Below, piece after piece: positions 60,623 to 64,000 of a DNA stretch of 64,000 nucleotides; within the stretch, counting starts at the first letter, position 1; every line of letters begins with the position of its first letter. The notes under the pieces were generated by a model. It saw only the letters and a program-made list of their open reading frames with translations, had not been told where the DNA came from and searched no databases. The DNA comes from Litoditis marina (taxonomy: Eukaryota; Nematoda; Chromadorea; Rhabditida; Rhabditidae), in NCBI GenBank assembly GCA_964036275.1, contig CAXIWQ010000009.1, positions 19,342 through 83,341 of the forward strand, written 5' to 3'. Made by a program: the position numbers and the translations under genes.

Positions 60623-63240
60623 ATGGTTCGAAGAGAACAACGTTCCGTATCCTACGAGGAAACAGATTTTGTTCACTCATTCTGCCATAGTAGGGCAGAA
60701 AAGTGGTGTGAACAGAACCTCGTTCCGTTTCCTATGAAAACAAAGAGTTTGTTCACTCATTCTGCCCTATTAGGGCAGAAAAGTGGTTTTGCTCGAGTGT
60801 GGATCGGATGTCAATGAGACTGTCCTGTTCTGGAAAAACAGTTAGCTGATCTGAGCAGAACAAACGATTCTGCCCTAGTAGGGCAGCAAAATGGTTCGGA
60901 GAGAACAACGTTCCGTATCCTACGAGGAAACAGATTTTGTTCACTCATTCTGCCCTAGTAGGGCAGAAAAGTGGTTTTGCTCGAGTGCGGATCGGATGTC
61001 AATGAGACTTTCCTGTTCTGGAAAAACAGTTAGCTGATCTGAGCAGAACAAACGATTCTGCCCTAGTAGGGCAGCAAAATGGTTCGAAGAGAACAACGTT
61101 CCGTATCCTACGAGGAAACAGATTTTGTTCACTCATTCTGCCATAGTAGGGCAGAAAAGTGGTGTGAACAGAACCTCGTTCCGTTTCCTATAAAAACAAA
61201 GATTTTGTTCACTCATTCTGCCCAGTAGGGCAGAAAAGTGGTTTTGCTCGAGTGTGGATCGGATGTCGATTAGACTTTCCTGTTCTGGAAAAACACTTAG
61301 CTGATCTGAGCAGAACAAACTATTCTGCCCTAGTAGGGCAGCAAAATGGTTTGGAGAGAACAACGTTCCGTATCCTACGAGGAAACCGATTTTGTTCACT
61401 CATTCTGGCCTAGTAGGACAGAAAAGTGGTTTTGCTCGAGTGTGGATTGGATGTCGATGATACTTTCCTGTTCTGGAAAAACAGTTAGCTGATCTGATCA
61501 GAACAAACTACTCTGCCCTAGTAGGGCAGAAAAGTGGTTTTGCTTAAGTGTGGATTGGTTATCGATTAGACTTTCCTGTTCTGGAAAAACAGTTATCTGA
61601 TCTGAGCAGAACAAACGATTCTGCCCTAGTAGGGCAGCAAAATGGTTCGAAGAGAACAACGTTCCGTATCCTACGAGGAAACAGATTTTGTTCACTCATT
61701 CTGCCATAGTAGGGCAGAAAAGTGGTGTGAACAGAACCTCGTTCCGTTTCCTATGAAAACAAAGAGTTTGTTCACTCATTCTGCCCTAGTAGGGCAGAAA
61801 AGTGGTTTTGCTCGAGTGTGGATCGGATGTCAATGAGACTGTCCTGTTCTGGAAAAACAGTTAGCTGATCTGAGCAGAACAAACGATTCTGCCCTAGTAG
61901 GGCAGCAAAATGGTTCGGAGAGAACAACGTTCCGTATCCTACGAGGAAACAGATTTTGTTCACTCATTCTGCCCTAGTAGGGCAGAAAAGTGGTTTTGCT
62001 CGAGTGCGGATCGGATGTCAATGAGACTTTCCTGTTCTGGAAAAACAGTTAGCTGATCTGAGCAGAACAAACGATTCTGCCCTAGTAGGGCAGCAAAATG
62101 GTTCGAAGAGAACAACGTTCCGTATCCTACGAGGAAACAGATTTTGTTCACTCATTCTGCCATAGTAGGGCAGAAAAGTGGTGTGAACAGAACCTCGTTC
62201 CGTTTCCTATAAAAACAAAGATTTTGTTCACTCATTCTGCCCAGTAGGGCAGAAAAGTGGTTTTGCTCGAGTGTGGATCGGATGTCGATTAGACTTTCCT
62301 GTTCTGGAAAAACACTTAGCTGATCTGAGCAGAACAAACTATTCTGCCCTAGTAGGGCAGCAAAATGGTTTGGAGAGAACAACGTTCCGTATCCTACGAG
62401 GAAACCGATTTTGTTCACTCATTCTGGCCTAGTAGGACAGAAAAGTGGTTTTGCTCGAGTGTGGATTGGATGTCGATGATACTTTCCTGTTCTGGAAAAA
62501 CAGTTAGCTGATCTGATCAGAACAAACTACTCTGCCCTAGTAGGGCAGAAAAGTGGTTTTGCTTAAGTGTGGATTGGTTATCGATTAGACTTTCCTGTTC
62601 TGGAAAAACAGTTATCTGATCTGAGCAGAACAAACGATTCTGCCCTAGTAGGGCAGCAAAATGGTTCGAAGAGAACAACGTTCCGTATCCTACGAGGAAA
62701 CAGATTTTGTTCACTCATTCTGCCATAGTAGGGCAGAAAAGTGGTGTGAACAGAACCTCGTTCCGTTTCCTATGAAAACAAAGAGTTTGTTCACTCATTC
62801 TGCCCTAGTAGGGCAGAAAAGTGGTTTTGCTCGAGTGTGGATCGGATGTCAATGAGACTGTCCTGTTCTGGAAAAACAGTTAGCTGATCTGAGCAGAACA
62901 AACGATTCTGCCCTAGTAGGGCAGCAAAATGGTTCGGAGAGAACAACGTTCCGTATCCTACGAGGAAACAGATTTTGTTCACTCATTCTGCTCTAGTAGG
63001 GCAGAAAAGTGGTTTTGCTCGAGTGCGGATCGGATGTCAATGAGACTTTCCTGTTCTGGAAAAACAGTTAGCTGATCTGAGCAGAACAAACGATTCTGCC
63101 CTAGTAGGGCAGCAAAATGGTTCGAAGAGAACAACGTTCCGTATCCTACGAGGAAACAGATTTTGTTCACTCATTCTGCCATAGTAGGGCAGAAAAGTGG
63201 TGTGAACAGAACCTCGTTCCGTTTCCTATAAAAACAAAGA
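60623..63240 (-). repeat. Satellite A 1019 bp higher-order repeat, about 2.6 copies
   Basis: Landmarks 60623/61642/62661, 60753/61772/62791 and 60941/61960/62979 are exactly 1019 bp apart. Private markers include CTGCCATAGTAGGGCAG, GAGTGCGGATCGG and GAGACTGTCCTG. The copies look almost identical, so this is among the youngest amplifications in the window. Confidence 0.88.
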
Positions 63241-64000
63241 TTTTGTTCACTCATTCTGGCCCAGTAGGGCAGAAAAGTGGTTTTGCTCGAGTGTGGATCG
63301 GATGTCGATTAGACTTTCCTGTTCTGGAAAAACACTTAGCTGATCTGAGCAGAACAAACTATTCTGCCCTAGTAGGGCAGCAAAATGGTTTGGAGAGAAC
63401 AACGTTCCGTATCCTACGAGGAAACAGATTTTGTTCACTCATTCTGGCCTAGTAGGACAGAAAAGTGGTTTTGCTCGAGTGTGGATCGGATGTCAATAAG
63501 ACTTTCCTGTTCTGGAAAAACAGTTAGCTGATCTGAGCAGAGCAAACGATTCTGCCCTAGTAGGGCGGCAAAATGGTTCGGAGAGAACAACGTTCCTTAT
63601 CCTACGAGGAAACAGATTTTGTTCACTCATTCTGGCCTAGTAGGACAGAAAAGTGGTTTTGCTCGAGTGTGGATTGGATGTCGATGATACTTTCCTGTTC
63701 TGGAAAAACAGTTAGCTGATCTGAGCAGAACAAACTACTCTGCCCTAGTAGGGCAGAAAAGTGGTTTTGCTTAAGTGTGGATTGGTTATCGATTAGACTT
63801 TCTTGTTCTGGAAAAACAGTTAGCTGATCTGAGCAGAACAAACTATTCTGCCCTAGTAGGGCAGCAAAATGGTTCGGAGAGAACAACGTTCCTTATCCTA
63901 CGAGGAAACAGATTTTGTTCACTCATTCTGCCCTAGTAGGGCAGAAAAGTGGTTTTGCTCGAGTGTGGATCGGATGTCAATAAGACTTTCCTGTTCTGGA

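Larger units (their letters stand above)
20823..64000 (-). repeat. Satellite A main array, 43 kb, inverted relative to the left arm
   Basis: Continuous modules a, b and c in reverse orientation, separated by CTGCCCTAGTAGGGCAG or its variants CTGGCCTAGTAGGACAG and CTGGCCCAGTAGGGCAG. The first 6 kb (to about 26,798) mirror 1-5169 module by module, apart from whole-module indels; the rest has no partner in the window. In every junction I read, module a is followed by b, while b may be followed by a, b or c. All frames of 61-147 codons are repeat artefacts: they occur on both strands in the same DNA, mostly start with GTG, and end at the hairpin. Higher-order blocks are listed separately. The array runs off the window end. 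Confidence 0.95.

Noticed and set aside
20823..64000. Hundreds of 61-147 codon frames in satellite A
   Set aside because: They appear in every copy on both strands in overlapping frames, mostly start with GTG, end at the hairpin, and the unit length is not a multiple of three.
1..64000. Telomeric repeats (TTAGGC, TTAGG, TTAGGG)
   Set aside because: CCCTA and TAGGG occur only within the satellite A hairpin; no tandem telomeric run was seen.

Overview
This 64 kb window is almost entirely tandemly repeated non-coding DNA, arranged as nested inverted repeats. I find no convincing protein-coding gene, tRNA, rRNA, transposase or CRISPR locus. The organism is a eukaryote and most likely an animal. 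Short single-copy-looking blocks carry a TCTGCGTCTCT-type motif beside CT-rich sequence, plus degenerate AT-rich text resembling nematode (Caenorhabditis-like) intergenic DNA. A nematode is my best guess, held weakly.

Seven repeat families can be told apart; the letters are mine. A has 80-108 bp modules, each bounded by the hairpin CTGCCCTACTAGGGCAG. B has a period of about 67 bp. C is about 43-44 bp, centred on TGATTTAAATCA. D is 27 bp. E is 130 bp. F is about 41 bp, centred on GGGGAAATTTCCCC. G is a 33+28 bp dimer. There is also a roughly 580 bp complex block (U), a tail, and a 523 bp palindromic core (P).

Layout, left to right: A 1-5169; B 5170-6430; old inverted A fragment 6431-6863; C 6864-6978; D 6979-8196; U 8197-8780; E 8781-10079; tail 10080-10243; P1 10244-10766; D 10767-11271; F 11272-11804; G 11805-12147; long C 12148-13426; D 13427-13768; U 13769-14350; E 14351-15387; tail 15388-15551; P2 15552-16073. 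The order then runs backwards in inverted orientation: tail, E 16238-17276, U 17277-17860, D 17861-18970, C 18971-19085, A fragment 19086-19520, B 19521-20822, and A from 20823 to the window end.

Two symmetries are superimposed. P2 is the centre of a close palindrome, 13427-18200, with 2.3 kb arms and a 131 bp spacer. On a larger scale, 1-10243 is mirrored by about 16074-26798, with indels of whole repeat units. The segment 10767-13426 (D-F-G-C) has no mirror copy. From about 26.8 to 64 kb the window is pure satellite A, built by repeated amplification of higher-order blocks (periods 268, 671, 844, 937, 1019, 1076, 1709 and about 3 kb).

Long open frames, including 450 and 414 codons, are by-products of stop-free repeats, especially the 27 bp unit, which is open in several frames on both strands. 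Boundaries are read by eye and good to about 10 bp. Copy numbers are length divided by period.
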